A program made the translations under genes and the position numbers. Of a stretch of 43,053 nt of DNA, positions 1 through 7,731 are shown piece after piece. The DNA is taken from NCBI GenBank assembly GCA_963697355.1, contig CAVONV010000033.1, positions 1 to 43,053 on the forward strand, given 5' to 3'. This DNA comes from CAVONV01 sp963697355 (GTDB taxonomy: Bacteria > Acidobacteriota > Vicinamibacteria > Marinacidobacterales > DATDRI01). The number at the start of each line of letters is the position of its first letter. Within the stretch, counting starts at the first letter, position 1. The notes beneath the pieces are model-generated. The model was not told the DNA's origin and searched no databases. It worked only from the letters and a program-made list of their open reading frames with translations.

Positions 1-1463
1 ACCCGTAAGAATCGGCTGAAATCGAAATAGATGTCCAGAACGGCGTCACGGAGTGTGTGGGGAATGCTGCCCGCGGCTACAAGCCACTTCTCGGTAGCCC
101 GACAAAACCCCCTGAGCAGGGGAAAGAGGTCTTCCGGAGGATCGGGGGAGGTCATCCCACCCCCCTCGAGCTCGCATTGTTTGCGACACTTCACGAGCCA
201 TGTGTTGATTCTTCCCAGGCTCTTGTAGATCGTGTTTTGGCGTCCTTTGACTTGGCGTCTGAGCTCGAGCAGCGGCTGTTTTCGGATTTCGGCTGAGAAC
301 ATTTCCCGCCCACGATCGACGAGATTGTGGGCTTCGTCCACTAGAAAGACCCGTCGTCCTCCCTCGTCTTCGAGAAGCCGCCGCAGGTACACTCCCGGAT
401 CGAAAGCGTAGTTGTAGTCTCCGATGACCACGTCTGTCCAAAGACAGAGCTCGAGAGACAGCTCGAACGGGCAAACCTTGTACCGAATCGCTGTCTCCTC
501 GATGCCGTCACGGTTGAAGCCGTCGCGCTCGAAGAGCTCGTTCATGGCTTCACCGATGCGATCGTAGTATCCCTTTGCGTAAGCACATTCTTCGCCGTTA
601 CATGCCTTTTCGGGATTGAAACAGATCTTGTCCTTGGCCGTGAGGGTAACGGACTTCAATCGAAGTCCTTTTTCTCGAAGGGCCCCGAGAGACGCTTCGG
701 CCACTGCCTTACCGGTCGTACGAGCCGTGAGGTAGAACAGCACGTCGGCGTGATCTTCCGCCATGGCCTTCAAAGAAGGAAATACTGCGGCGATGGTTTT
801 GCCGATCCCTGTGGGTGCCTCTACGGTGAGCTGTCCGCCATCTTTAACCGTGTGAAACACTTCGACGGCCATTCGTCTCTGCCCGGTGCGATAAGAGGGG
901 TAGGGAAACTCGAGGCTCTCGAGAGATCGGGTGCGCTCCTCGCGCCATGTCTCGATCTGCTTCAACCACTCGAGATATCGACCGACGACCTCGGAAAAGA
1001 AGTGTTCGAGCTCGGGCAAATGGAAACGAGTCGCCGTCTCTCGTGTCTCGGTCGTGTCGATATGATAGTAAGTCAGCTGGACTGTGACCTGCTCGAGCTC
1101 GTTTTGTCGAGCGTAGATATAGGCATAGACCTTGGCCTGTCCCCAGTGGATGGGATTCTCGTCGAGGAGCAGCCGTTCGAGATTTCCGGCGGTCGTCTTG
1201 ATCTCATCAATCACCACACGGTCGGGGTAAGTGTAGATGCCGTCCACCCGCCCCGATACCTCCAAGATGAAATCATCTGTTTCGACGTGGTGAGTCAGGG
1301 GTACTTCCTTGGAGTATTCTTCGGGTCTAGATTGCTGGACGATTTGATGGCCACGGATGCCATCGATTGAGCGGTTGGGACTCCAGACGTCGAGGCTCAG
1401 GTCCCCGGAGCGAAGTGTCTGCTCGACCAGCTCGCGAACCGGTACATGTAAGAGCTTTTTCAA
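1..1463 (-). CDS. PD-(D/E)XK nuclease / DinG-XPD-type ATP-dependent DNA helicase, 3' end outside window
   Basis: Open frame from about 1463 to the left edge (about 487 residues, C-terminus missing). Translating the minus strand gives an N-terminal nuclease region with GRVDG (about residues 71-75) and IDEIKT (about 85-90), the D...ExK signature of Cas4/Dna2-like PD-(D/E)XK nucleases. A superfamily 2 helicase follows: Walker A APTGIGKT at about 216-223, four cysteines between about 280 and 335 (CFNPEKAC, EEC, KVCPFE) matching the Fe-S cluster site of XPD/DinG helicases, and a DEAH box (VFLVDEAHNL) near residue 372. Known family role: 5'-3' unwinding in DNA repair or recombination. The start is uncertain. 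The frame opens after a TAG just upstream, and TTG at 1463 precedes VPVRELVEQTLRSGDL, which resembles the usual N-terminus of this fusion family. No strong Shine-Dalgarno is visible. It lies downstream of the M14 peptidase on the same strand, 168 bp away. Confidence 0.88.
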   Translation of the reverse strand, partial: MKKLLHVPVRELVEQTLRSGDLSLDVWSPNRSIDGIRGHQIVQQSRPEEYSKEVPLTHHVETDDFILEVSGRVDGIYTYPDRVVIDEIKTTAGNLERLLLDENPIHWGQAKVYAYIYARQNELEQVTVQLTYYHIDTTETRETATRFHLPELEHFFSEVVGRYLEWLKQIETWREERTRSLESLEFPYPSYRTGQRRMAVEVFHTVKDGGQLTVEAPTGIGKTIAAVFPSLKAMAEDHADVLFYLTARTTGKAVAEASLGALREKGLRLKSVTLTAKDKICFNPEKACNGEECAYAKGYYDRIGEAMNELFERDGFNRDGIEETAIRYKVCPFELSLELCLWTDVVIGDYNYAFDPGVYLRRLLEDEGGRRVFLVDEAHNLVDRGREMFSAEIRKQPLLELRRQVKGRQNTIYKSLGRINTWLVKCRKQCELEGGGMTSPDPPEDLFPLLRGFCRATEKWLVAAGSIPHTLRDAVLDIYFDFSRFLR

Positions 1464-1631
1464 TTCCGCTATATTCTACTTCGGCTGCAAAAAAGGGGAC
1501 AGTCTTCGATGAATCAGGGGTTCATCCGAAACCATGAAGAAGTTTTTTTCGGAAGGAGTGGTCTCTGCAGCTTTTCCTTAGACCAACACGTCATGGCCCC
1601 AAATCAGCACGTTGTTCCTTAGATCAACATG
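1464..1631. other. Intergenic segment with imperfect direct repeats and small hairpins
   Basis: Two 22-nt direct repeats, 1574-1595 and 1615-1636, differ at only two positions (TTCCTTAGAyCAACAyGTCATG). The second copy contains the stop codon of the M14 gene. A small inverted repeat GATGAA/TTCATC lies near 1509-1527, and a GGGGACAGTC word sits near 1496. A similar word occurs in some REP-type elements, but only one arm is seen here. No gene is recognisable. The repeats could mark the edge of a deletion or insertion that removed the peptidase C-terminus. Confidence 0.5.
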
Positions 1632-3077
1632 TCATGCGGGCAGGCCGATTATTGGGCCGCAGTTGGCACCTTCCGCCTTCATCGGCTCTTCGAGCACGAC
1701 CACATCGATGTTTTGGGTCTCGAGCTTTTCAATCAGGAACGACATCTGGGCGGGAATCAGATAACCTCGGGGTACCCACGCGCTCCTCGTCCCGACCGGC
1801 TTGGTCATGTCTTCGACCCCGGGCACCACCTCGGGTGGACCGCTGGGACGGATGTGCGACTTGATGCTGGTGCCGGGCAGGTAGTCGGTCTTGACCTCTG
1901 GGAATCCATCTTGGTAGGCCAGGATGTCAATCTTGCCACGCGACTGGTACTCACCGTCCAACCAGTTGCGGAGCTCGCCCGACTCCGCACTCTTCAGAAC
2001 CCTGTCCACCGTCTCCTTGTCGGCCTCTTCGGCGATCCGTTTCATCTCCTCGCCGTGGGTATTGGTAAACTCCACGAGCGACGTGATGTATGCGTACTGG
2101 CTGAAGACCTGTCGCTCGAAACTCGCGGCGCCCGGAGTCTCGGCTAGTATCGACATACGGTTCCTCAGGCCGTAGGCGTTGGCCAAAAACTTCGCGTCGG
2201 GAAACCAGACCGTCCCGTCGTGATGCCACACCTTGGGAGGCCATTCCTCGCCTTGCCACAGTGCGTGTGTGAACGGCTCGAGTCCAAAGTTGCTCCTCAC
2301 CATCTCTCGGACCGCGGGAAAGAGCGTGTCACGCACGTATTGCCGCGGACCAGGATGGGCGGCGGGTACCGTACAATTCACGTAGGCGATGCTGTAGGCG
2401 AAATTGCCTCGCCCCATCCGGTGTGAATCGTATAGAAGGACCGGGTCCCATGGATTGAGCAGGTTCTCTAATAGACCTTTCATTTCGGCGGTCTCGAGTT
2501 TCACTGCATCCCGGTTGATATCGAAACCCTTGGCGTTCGCGCGCTGGCCACCGATGAAGGGTGCCCGGTCCCTCGTGGCCAGGGTGCCGGTCCCGTCCGC
2601 ATTGAAGATCGGCGTCATGATGATGATCTGCTTGTCCAGCAAGTGCTTTCGACTGCCGAACAAAATGTCCCGCATCAACATCGCCATGGCTTCCGCGCCC
2701 TCGGGCTCCGGGGGATGGATCTTCCCCTGCAGGTACACGACAGGCTTTCCCGAGCTTTCCGCTTCCTCCGGAGAGGTCACTCGCGGATTTGCCAGGACGA
2801 TGGCGGAAGAGATTCTCCCCAGTCGGGTGGTGAAGAGATTGAACACGTGGACGTTCTCGCTCTTCCATTTCACTGCATCGATGAACTCGTGGAGGTCCTC
2901 GATCGACATGGTTCTCTTGAAGTCGGACTTTTCGGCTACGGTCAGCAGTTCAGGGGGCCACTGCCCGTTCCAGCCCTCCGGGACTTCGTTGCCCCAGTAC
3001 ATCTGTTGCTGTGCGGCTGCCCCACTACAAAGAAGAACGAGCACTGTGATCGATGCCAGGAATCGGATTGGTCTCAT
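1632..3077 (-). CDS. Secreted M14-family zinc carboxypeptidase, probably C-terminally truncated
   Basis: 481 residues with an N-terminal signal peptide (hydrophobic residues 4-22, ending GAAAQ). Zinc ligands fit the M14 (carboxypeptidase A) fold: HPPE (His121, Glu124) and the third ligand in YDSHRMG (His219). NRD near residue 189 matches the substrate-binding Asn-Arg, and Glu313 in SILAET is the likely catalytic glutamate. It probably hydrolyses peptides in the periplasm or outside the cell. The ATG at 3077 has AGGAG 9 nt upstream. Homologues I recall in Acidobacteriota-type genomes continue about 100 residues past the YLIP...EKLE segment; here the protein stops soon after (EEPMKAEGANCG then a short tail). 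The stop codon lies inside a direct repeat at 1615-1636, so truncation by rearrangement is plausible. Catalytic residues are intact. The family call is firm; truncation is inferred from memory of family length. Confidence 0.87.
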   Translation of the reverse strand: MRPIRFLASITVLVLLCSGAAAQQQMYWGNEVPEGWNGQWPPELLTVAEKSDFKRTMSIEDLHEFIDAVKWKSENVHVFNLFTTRLGRISSAIVLANPRVTSPEEAESSGKPVVYLQGKIHPPEPEGAEAMAMLMRDILFGSRKHLLDKQIIIMTPIFNADGTGTLATRDRAPFIGGQRANAKGFDINRDAVKLETAEMKGLLENLLNPWDPVLLYDSHRMGRGNFAYSIAYVNCTVPAAHPGPRQYVRDTLFPAVREMVRSNFGLEPFTHALWQGEEWPPKVWHHDGTVWFPDAKFLANAYGLRNRMSILAETPGAASFERQVFSQYAYITSLVEFTNTHGEEMKRIAEEADKETVDRVLKSAESGELRNWLDGEYQSRGKIDILAYQDGFPEVKTDYLPGTSIKSHIRPSGPPEVVPGVEDMTKPVGTRSAWVPRGYLIPAQMSFLIEKLETQNIDVVVLEEPMKAEGANCGPIIGLPA

Positions 3078-3541
3078 GGCCTTTCTCCTGCAGCTTTTTC
3101 GAGGCGTAGCGCGCCGGTTATCGGCACACCCCGCGGTGCATCACCAGCGTGCACTCGACGGTGTGTACTGATCCGTCCAAGGGCCACTACGACGTCAAAG
3201 TACCAGATCCTGAACGGAAAGAACAAGAAAGCTCTTTCACCGCGGCGCCCCCCGAGACTGACACGATCACAGCAGCGGCGCTTGTTGAAGATCCTGTTGA
3301 AGGGAGCGTTCGCCAATGGATACCGCGGCAATTCACAATGGCGAGCCCATCCGACAACTCTGCCGGTGTTTTCCTCGGCTGCGCCTAGTCGAGAGATAAG
3401 ACCGCGACCCCTGTCACGAGGGGCGACTCGGCGAGTGAGCGAACAGAGAAGCGTATGTCGTGAACGACGCCGAATAGCATGGAGGCCTCCGACCTATTGG
3501 ACGTGGAGTCTCCCGGGAAGGTTCTGTGACCTATTTAGATG
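3078..3541. other. 464-bp intergenic region without a recognisable gene
   Basis: It lies between the start of the M14 peptidase gene (its RBS is at about 3087-3091) and the stop of the PIN toxin. Frames open here give arginine-rich, low-information translations without a usable start and RBS. No tRNA, clear terminator hairpin or repeat was seen. It may hold the peptidase promoter, but no convincing -35/-10 pair was found. Confidence 0.5.
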
Positions 3542-3961
3542 TCAGGCCGTCAGAAGGAGATTGGTGAAAGGTTTGTGCTGTTTCCATCGGTAGGTTTTGA
3601 AGTCTCGTTCGTCCGTCGACAGGATGCGACCATGCCCAAGATGCTCGGCGAGAACAACGAGGGAAGCATCCGCGAGATCCATGGGCAAATCGGAGTACTT
3701 CCGCATATTTCGCACGATTCTCGGGACATGCTCTCTTGTCAAATCAAAGATCTCGAATGCTCCTTCAGTGAAACTTTTCACAAACTTTTCTTGGGAGTCG
3801 TTGCCGAGTTTCGACAGAAGGAGGTAGCAGGTTTCCGTCATCACTGGCCAGGTAGTCACAAGGGGTTCCCGGATTTCTGACAAGCACGTTCGAGCGATGT
3901 CATGGTAACGGTCGGTGCGATTCGCGAGCGCTAGCCAGAAGCCGGTATCAGCGATAACCAT
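3542..3961 (-). CDS. PIN-domain ribonuclease toxin (VapC-like)
   Basis: The frame stays open to 4033, but the start is placed at ATG 3961 (MVIADTGFWLALAN), giving 139 residues, because PIN domains begin just before the first catalytic aspartate and this ATG overlaps the antitoxin 3' end by 14 nt. Acidic residues fit the PIN active site: Asp5 (IADTG), Glu43 (MTETCYLL), Asp95/Asp98 (DLPMDLADASLV) and Asp117 (STDERDF). Family knowledge: VapC toxins are Mg-dependent endoribonucleases that cut tRNA or rRNA, held inactive by the cognate antitoxin. The upstream partner is an RHH protein rather than an AbrB-type VapB. All catalytic positions are present, so it looks functional. Confidence 0.88.
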   Translation of the reverse strand: MVIADTGFWLALANRTDRYHDIARTCLSEIREPLVTTWPVMTETCYLLLSKLGNDSQEKFVKSFTEGAFEIFDLTREHVPRIVRNMRKYSDLPMDLADASLVVLAEHLGHGRILSTDERDFKTYRWKQHKPFTNLLLTA

Positions 3962-4205
3962 GTTTTTCGGAAACCAGATGGAGCTCGTCTTTGTACGTTT
4001 GAGAAAGGTCCGACGGACCTTCGGCGCAGCCAATGAATCCGGACCGCTTCAGTGCGTTTTCGGGATCGGCCTTTACTCTCTTGAATTGCGCAGAGTAGGA
4101 ACGGATCGCGTTCCGCACGATCTCACTGATGCTCCATCCCGTCTCACGCTCCAAGTAGGAAAGCTCCCGGCTGCTGACGTCATCGAGTCTTGCGTTTATT
4201 CTCAC
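3948..4205 (-). CDS. Ribbon-helix-helix (CopG/Arc-type) antitoxin
   Basis: 85 residues starting at GTG 4205, with AGGAA about 8 nt upstream. The N-terminal part (MRINARLDDVSSRELSYLE followed by a TGWSISEIVRNAIRSY-like helix) has the short basic strand, helix, turn and helix of a dimeric ribbon-helix-helix DNA-binding domain. The C-terminal part (GPSDLSQTYKDEL) is the likely toxin-binding tail. It overlaps the downstream PIN toxin by 14 nt, which implies translational coupling. Its own promoter contains a perfect 20-nt palindrome overlapping the -10, the expected arrangement for autorepression by antitoxin or antitoxin-toxin complex. The role is inferred from domain and context. Confidence 0.87.
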   Translation of the reverse strand: MRINARLDDVSSRELSYLERETGWSISEIVRNAIRSYSAQFKRVKADPENALKRSGFIGCAEGPSDLSQTYKDELHLVSEKHGYR

Positions 4206-4216
4206 TACGATATTCC

Positions 4217-4236
4217 TGTCATACGATCGTATGACA
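4217..4236. promoter_or_regulatory. 20-nt perfect palindromic operator of the toxin-antitoxin operon
   Basis: TGTCATACGATCGTATGACA is a perfect inverted repeat, 11 nt upstream of the antitoxin GTG. It overlaps the putative -10 of the operon, so a bound RHH dimer pair would block transcription. About 0.04 perfect 20-nt palindromes are expected by chance in a window of this size. Confidence 0.8.
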
Positions 4237-4254
4237 TTTCTCTTTTCCTGTCAA
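4226..4254 (-). promoter_or_regulatory. Sigma-70 promoter of the toxin-antitoxin operon
   Basis: Reading the minus strand, a consensus -35 TTGACA (4254-4249) is followed after 17 nt by TACGAT (4231-4226) as the -10. The -10 lies within the 20-nt palindrome. Transcription would begin about 4219, close to the antitoxin RBS. Confidence 0.65.
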
Positions 4255-4608
4255 GAGCGCTTTTTCCTTTCCCTACCTTCTTCACGGCGACCCGGGATGA
4301 TAAGAGCGCACGGCGTTTTCCTTGACTTCGGCCAGTATGACGAGGCGGTAGAAGGATCAACACGTCTGGTTGTTGGCTTCGTTCGCCCTGTGCCGCTGTT
4401 TGTATCAATGGATTCATTTTTCCATCAACCGTCGAAATTCGGAGGCTTTTTGAAGCTAGTCGTTTGAAGTGCCAGGGCTCGGGGTGGATTCGCACAGCAG
4501 ATCATCGCCGAAGTCGGGCCGAGCTCTGAGTCGTTTCCGTCGGCCAAGCACCTCGCGTCCGGGTTGACGTATACTTGCGCCCTCATTGTCCCGTCCTGGA
4601 GGTGTCAG
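4255..4608. other. Intergenic region upstream of the amidohydrolase; no gene seen
   Basis: It lies between the divergent toxin-antitoxin promoter and the amidohydrolase ATG. A minus frame at 4205-4495 is open but lacks recognisable domains and overlaps the operator and promoter, so it is not called. TATACT at 4570-4575 could be a -10 for the amidohydrolase, but no -35 was found at a suitable distance. Confidence 0.4.
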
Positions 4609-5731
4609 ATGAGACGAGTCGCGTATCTCGCTCCGCTGGTCGTCGTGGCCGCGCTGGCGGTGGAGGCGGGGTGGTCAGCTGAACCGGGTGCGTTCCGGGC
4701 CCAAAGCATGACCCAAATTGCGGGCGAAAGCTTCAACGCGCGCTCCATGGAGCTGCCAGATGAGTTGCTTCGTGGCGCCATCGATATCCATGTGCATGCC
4801 GGTCCACACCTCAAGTCCAGCCCGCGCAGGGTCGACCCCCTGCAGGCTGCGCAACAAGCGAAGGCCGCCGGTATGCGCGGCCTGGTTTACATGGATGTGA
4901 TGGAGAACAGTAGCGGTACGGCCTGGCTGGTGAGCCGTGCGGTGCCCGACATCCAGGTGTTCGGCGGCATCATCTTGAACACCGTCTACGGGGGTATGAA
5001 TCCACGCGCGGTCCACACTGCCCTGTACTACGGTGCGGGCGCCAAGTTCGTCAGTTTCGGCGCGCACTCCACCTACTACCTGGCCAGTCAAGAAGGAAGG
5101 ATGGTGGATGGCAAGCCGGTATTGTTCAAAGACCTCTATCCCAAGTTCGCCGCCCAGGAGTTGGCCCGCGCCATCCGCATCCCGTTGGAAGACCCTGTCC
5201 CGGCCGACCTGGACGAGATCCTGCAACTCGTCGCCGAGCACCCGGACGTCTACCTCAACACGGGTCATGTGTCGGCGGCAGGAGGCGCTGCGATTGATCG
5301 AATTGGCGCCTCGCTATGGCATCCGCATGAACCGGGTGCTAGTGGCGCACGTCGCCCGCAATGCGATGACGATGGACCAACAGAAGCAGGCCGCCGCCGC
5401 AGGCGCGTGGTTGGAAGCGACTTACGCGGACTGTGGCGTCTATCCGGGCGGGGTAGCTCGCACGCACTACTATCCAGAGAAAGAGTACATCAACGAACTG
5501 CGGATCTCGACGCCTGGCGGACCCGGGAATCTGGGAGATCTTGGGCGGCAGATCCGTGAGATTGGCGTGGACCACTTCATATTGGGCACAGACTACGGCA
5601 TCCGTGGCGTGTCTCCCCCCGTCGAAGGGATGCGGCAGCTCATCGCGGGCCTGCTCGACATGGAGTTCTCGATTGCAGAGATCCAGCAGTTGACTGGGGG
5701 CAATGCAGCTCGCCTACTGGGGCTGGAATAG
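4609..5731 (+). pseudogene. Secreted metal-dependent amidohydrolase (DUF6282-like), frameshifted
   Basis: Starts at ATG 4609 (MRRVAYLAPLVVVAALAV, signal peptide) with GGAGG about 7 nt upstream. The first frame reads through IDIHVHAGPH (HxH metal ligands of the amidohydrolase TIM barrel) to NTGHVSA. The continuation, QEALRLIELAPRYGI onward, is in another frame, with VAHVARNAM (His ligand) and ILGTDYG (catalytic Asp). Joining the frames needs removal of one base near 5278, in a gcggc tract. The joined product is about 373 residues, a complete barrel. Without correction the first frame ends at 5559 with an arginine-rich nonsense tail. The substrate is unknown. Its base composition looks more GC-rich than its neighbours, consistent with horizontal acquisition. 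A sequencing or assembly error is as likely as true inactivation. Confidence 0.75.
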
Positions 5732-5758
5732 GCGGGTAATTTCATAAGAGTCTATGAC

Positions 5759-5780
5759 ACCGCTCCTGACGGCCAGCGGT
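5759..5780. terminator. Weak hairpin after the amidohydrolase
   Basis: ACCGCT and AGCGGT form a 6-bp stem with a 10-nt loop, 28 nt after the amidohydrolase stop and before the convergent HEAT gene. No U-tract follows directly. A run of seven A residues 11 nt downstream would be a U-tract only for the opposite strand, on the wrong side of the stem. A weak candidate. Confidence 0.22.
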
Positions 5781-5832
5781 TTCAGATGATCAAAAAAACC
5801 AGGTCGCCCGAGTAAACCCCGCTGCGCCGAAT

Positions 5833-6819
5833 CTAATAATCACTTATCATGCCTATGGCCCATATCGCCTGCTTTCGGACCTTGGCATTCTCATCTTTCA
5901 TCGCTTGGATCAGTGCGTCCATGGCGCGCGAGTCTCCAATCATCCCAAGAGCCCAAGCGGATTGAGCTCGGACCCTGGCTTCCGGATCGGCGAGTGAACT
6001 GGTGAGACCGTCAACGGCCGAGGCATGCTCGATCATGCCAAGGGCCCATGCGGTTTGTTCTCTCACGTGGTGCGACTCATCTCTCAAAGCGGTGACTAGT
6101 GCTTCAACAGCCCGTGAATCTTCGATCATGCCGAGTGCCCAAGCCACCTGTTCCCGCACCTGCGCTTGAATGTCCTCCAATGCTCGGACCAATGGCTCAA
6201 CGGCTTGATTGTCCTCGATCATCCCCAGTGCCCAAGCCGCCTGCTCTCTCACCTGTGCTTCTGGATCGGCGAGTGACTCGACTAAGCCTGAGACCGATCG
6301 TGGGTCTTCGATCATGCCAAGGGCCCAAGCCGCCCTCTCGCGCACCTTCGGCTCGGTCTCTTTCAACCGTTGGAGCAAGGGCTCGACGGCATGCTGGTCT
6401 TCGAGAAGGCCTAACGCGAGAGCGGCGTGCATGCGAGCGGCCCATGTCTCATCCTCGAGAGCACCGATGAGTGGATCAAAACTCGCTTCTCCGATCTCGG
6501 ATAGAGCAATGGCGGCTTCTTTCCCGGGGGAGACTTCTTCCCAGAAGCCACCACCGTACCCGGTTTCCCGGTAGGCACCCGGATCGACGGGAGTCACGTC
6601 ACCAAGCAGTCGGATCAAAGCGGGGATAGCGGCCTCAGCGGGGGAGCCTATGCGGCCTAGATGGTACGCAGCCCGTGCACGCTCCGCGGCATCCATCGAG
6701 GCGATCGCATGGATGAGAGAGGGAATGTCCTTCTGTACTGCGGGTGTTGTCGAGGTCTCGGGGGCAGCGAAGGATGCAGTCGCTACGAGCAGAGATGAGC
6801 AGAAAAGAGCTAACGTCAT
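5833..6819 (-). CDS. Exported HEAT-repeat (PBS-lyase-type) protein
   Basis: 328 residues. It has a signal peptide (MTLALFCSSLLVATASFA then APE), one or two divergent helical units, then at least five near-identical 31-residue HEAT units each containing AWALGMIED (last copies AWALGMIGD and AIWAIGMISD). The scaffold is an alpha-solenoid, usually a protein-protein interaction surface. No catalytic residues are visible and the binding partner is unknown; it should sit in the periplasm. The ATG at 6819 has AGGAG 8 nt upstream. The strong conservation between units is also visible at DNA level as a 93-bp tandem repeat, suggesting recent unit duplication or gene conversion. The promoter carries a tandem operator, so expression is probably under a dedicated repressor not encoded next to it. 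Confidence 0.85.
   Translation of the reverse strand: MTLALFCSSLLVATASFAAPETSTTPAVQKDIPSLIHAIASMDAAERARAAYHLGRIGSPAEAAIPALIRLLGDVTPVDPGAYRETGYGGGFWEEVSPGKEAAIALSEIGEASFDPLIGALEDETWAARMHAALALGLLEDQHAVEPLLQRLKETEPKVRERAAWALGMIEDPRSVSGLVESLADPEAQVREQAAWALGMIEDNQAVEPLVRALEDIQAQVREQVAWALGMIEDSRAVEALVTALRDESHHVREQTAWALGMIEHASAVDGLTSSLADPEARVRAQSAWALGMIGDSRAMDALIQAMKDENAKVRKQAIWAIGMISDY
5838..6340 (-). repeat. 93-bp tandem repeat encoding 31-residue HEAT units
   Basis: Five to six copies, recognisable on the plus strand by recurring words such as catgccaagggcccaagc and variants spaced 93 bp apart. Each unit encodes AWALGMIED plus a variable helix. Copies differ mainly in the segment encoding the variable helix and loop. 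Confidence 0.75.
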
Positions 6820-6834
6820 GGCGATTCTCCTTTA

Positions 6835-6871
6835 TGCTGAATTATTAGCATAATATGCTGAATAATTAGCA
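6835..6871. promoter_or_regulatory. Tandem 16-nt operator pair at the HEAT gene promoter
   Basis: TGCTGAATTATTAGCA (6835-6850) and TGCTGAATAATTAGCA (6856-6871) differ at one base and are spaced 21 bp start to start, two helical turns. Each is itself an imperfect inverted repeat (TGCT...AGCA). The upstream copy covers the putative -10 and the other lies between the start site and the RBS, the classic position for a repressor. The regulator is unknown. Confidence 0.7.
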
Positions 6872-6891
6872 CGTCGTTGCGCCCTTGTCAA
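6862..6891 (-). promoter_or_regulatory. Sigma-70 promoter of the HEAT-repeat gene
   Basis: On the minus strand a consensus -35 TTGACA (6891-6886) is followed after 18 nt by AATTAT (6867-6862), four of six matches to TATAAT. The -10 overlaps the upstream operator copy. Confidence 0.55.
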
Positions 6892-7097
6892 GAAAGACCA
6901 AACCGTCGGCAAGCCGTGAATCCACCTCGATATTGCGGGAACTTCGTGGCCTAGTTTTGCTCCTCCTTACCGGGCACCCGGCCCAACGGGAATCACGGTT
7001 CGCACGTTGGCTGGCTGGCCCTGACGATGTCTCCTCGTCAATAGAAGTGATAAGATGCCGGCCGAGTGTTGGCCTATTCGAATCAGGGGGACTGCAG

Positions 7098-7703
7098 ATG
7101 AGCCAAATCGACATGCCGTCCAAAGGGCGGAGGGATTTCATCGCCGCCACATCTATGATGATGTTGGGGGCTGGTCTCTCTGAGTCCCTGTACGCCGCCC
7201 CACCCTCTTCTTCGTTGCAACCTCAACTGCTGGAGGAGCTGACGCCGGAGGAGAGGGAGTTTGTCAGCCGATCCACGATGGCGCAGGAGCTCGATAGCTA
7301 CTTCGGCAAAGGATTCAGTTGCGCGGAGTCCGGATTGGCGGTGTCGCTTCGATATCTCGAAAAAACCGATGATTTGCTGTGGGTTGCGGCCGGTTATGGA
7401 GGAGGCCTTGGCCATCGTGATTTGTGTGGGTTTCTAACGTCAGGAGTCATGGCGATCGGTCTCGCGGTGCAAACGCTTCCCGTGCAGAGAAAGGTGGCGA
7501 AGAAGCGTTGCCGCCTCATGGTCAAACAGTTTTGGCAGGCATGGTCGTCGATGGCGCCGTTGCACTGTTCCGAAATCTTGGAAGGGCGGAAAGGCTACAA
7601 AGTGTGTGACCGCCTGGGCCGACTGGCTTCGGCCAAGCTCGAGCAAATCCTAGAGCCAACGAGGGCAGGGCAAATGACGACTTCACCGGGCTCCGTTCCA
7701 TGA
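7098..7703 (+). CDS. Tat-exported C_GCAxxG_C_C family protein
   Basis: 201 residues from ATG 7098, which has a G-rich RBS (AGGGGGA). The frame extends upstream to 6885, but that part has no start with an RBS. The N-terminus GRRDFIAATSMMMLGAG is a twin-arginine signal, implying export of a folded, probably cofactor-bearing protein. Cysteines at 75 (FSCAESG, a variant of GCAxxG), 110 (DLCG), 138, 157 (LHCSE) and 170 (KVCD) fit the C_GCAxxG_C_C family, whose members probably bind metal or redox cofactors; their biochemical role is poorly defined. It precedes an MBL-fold hydrolase gene by 28 bp and may share its transcript. Confidence 0.78.
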   Translation: MSQIDMPSKGRRDFIAATSMMMLGAGLSESLYAAPPSSSLQPQLLEELTPEEREFVSRSTMAQELDSYFGKGFSCAESGLAVSLRYLEKTDDLLWVAAGYGGGLGHRDLCGFLTSGVMAIGLAVQTLPVQRKVAKKRCRLMVKQFWQAWSSMAPLHCSEILEGRKGYKVCDRLGRLASAKLEQILEPTRAGQMTTSPGSVP

Positions 7704-7731
7704 GGTCGTATCATTTCGGAGGATTGAAACG

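Noticed and set aside
750..1370. 206-codon plus-strand open frame
   Set aside because: It is antisense to the nuclease-helicase, whose motifs are unambiguous in the minus frame.
1491..1510. REP-type element with a GGGGACAGTC word
   Set aside because: Only one arm is seen and no REP-associated transposase is nearby.
2643..3593. 316-codon plus-strand open frame
   Set aside because: Half lies antisense to the M14 peptidase; the rest is Arg/Ser-rich without motifs or an RBS.
4205..4495. 96-codon minus-strand open frame upstream of the antitoxin
   Set aside because: It covers the toxin-antitoxin promoter and operator, has no domain, and has no convincing RBS.
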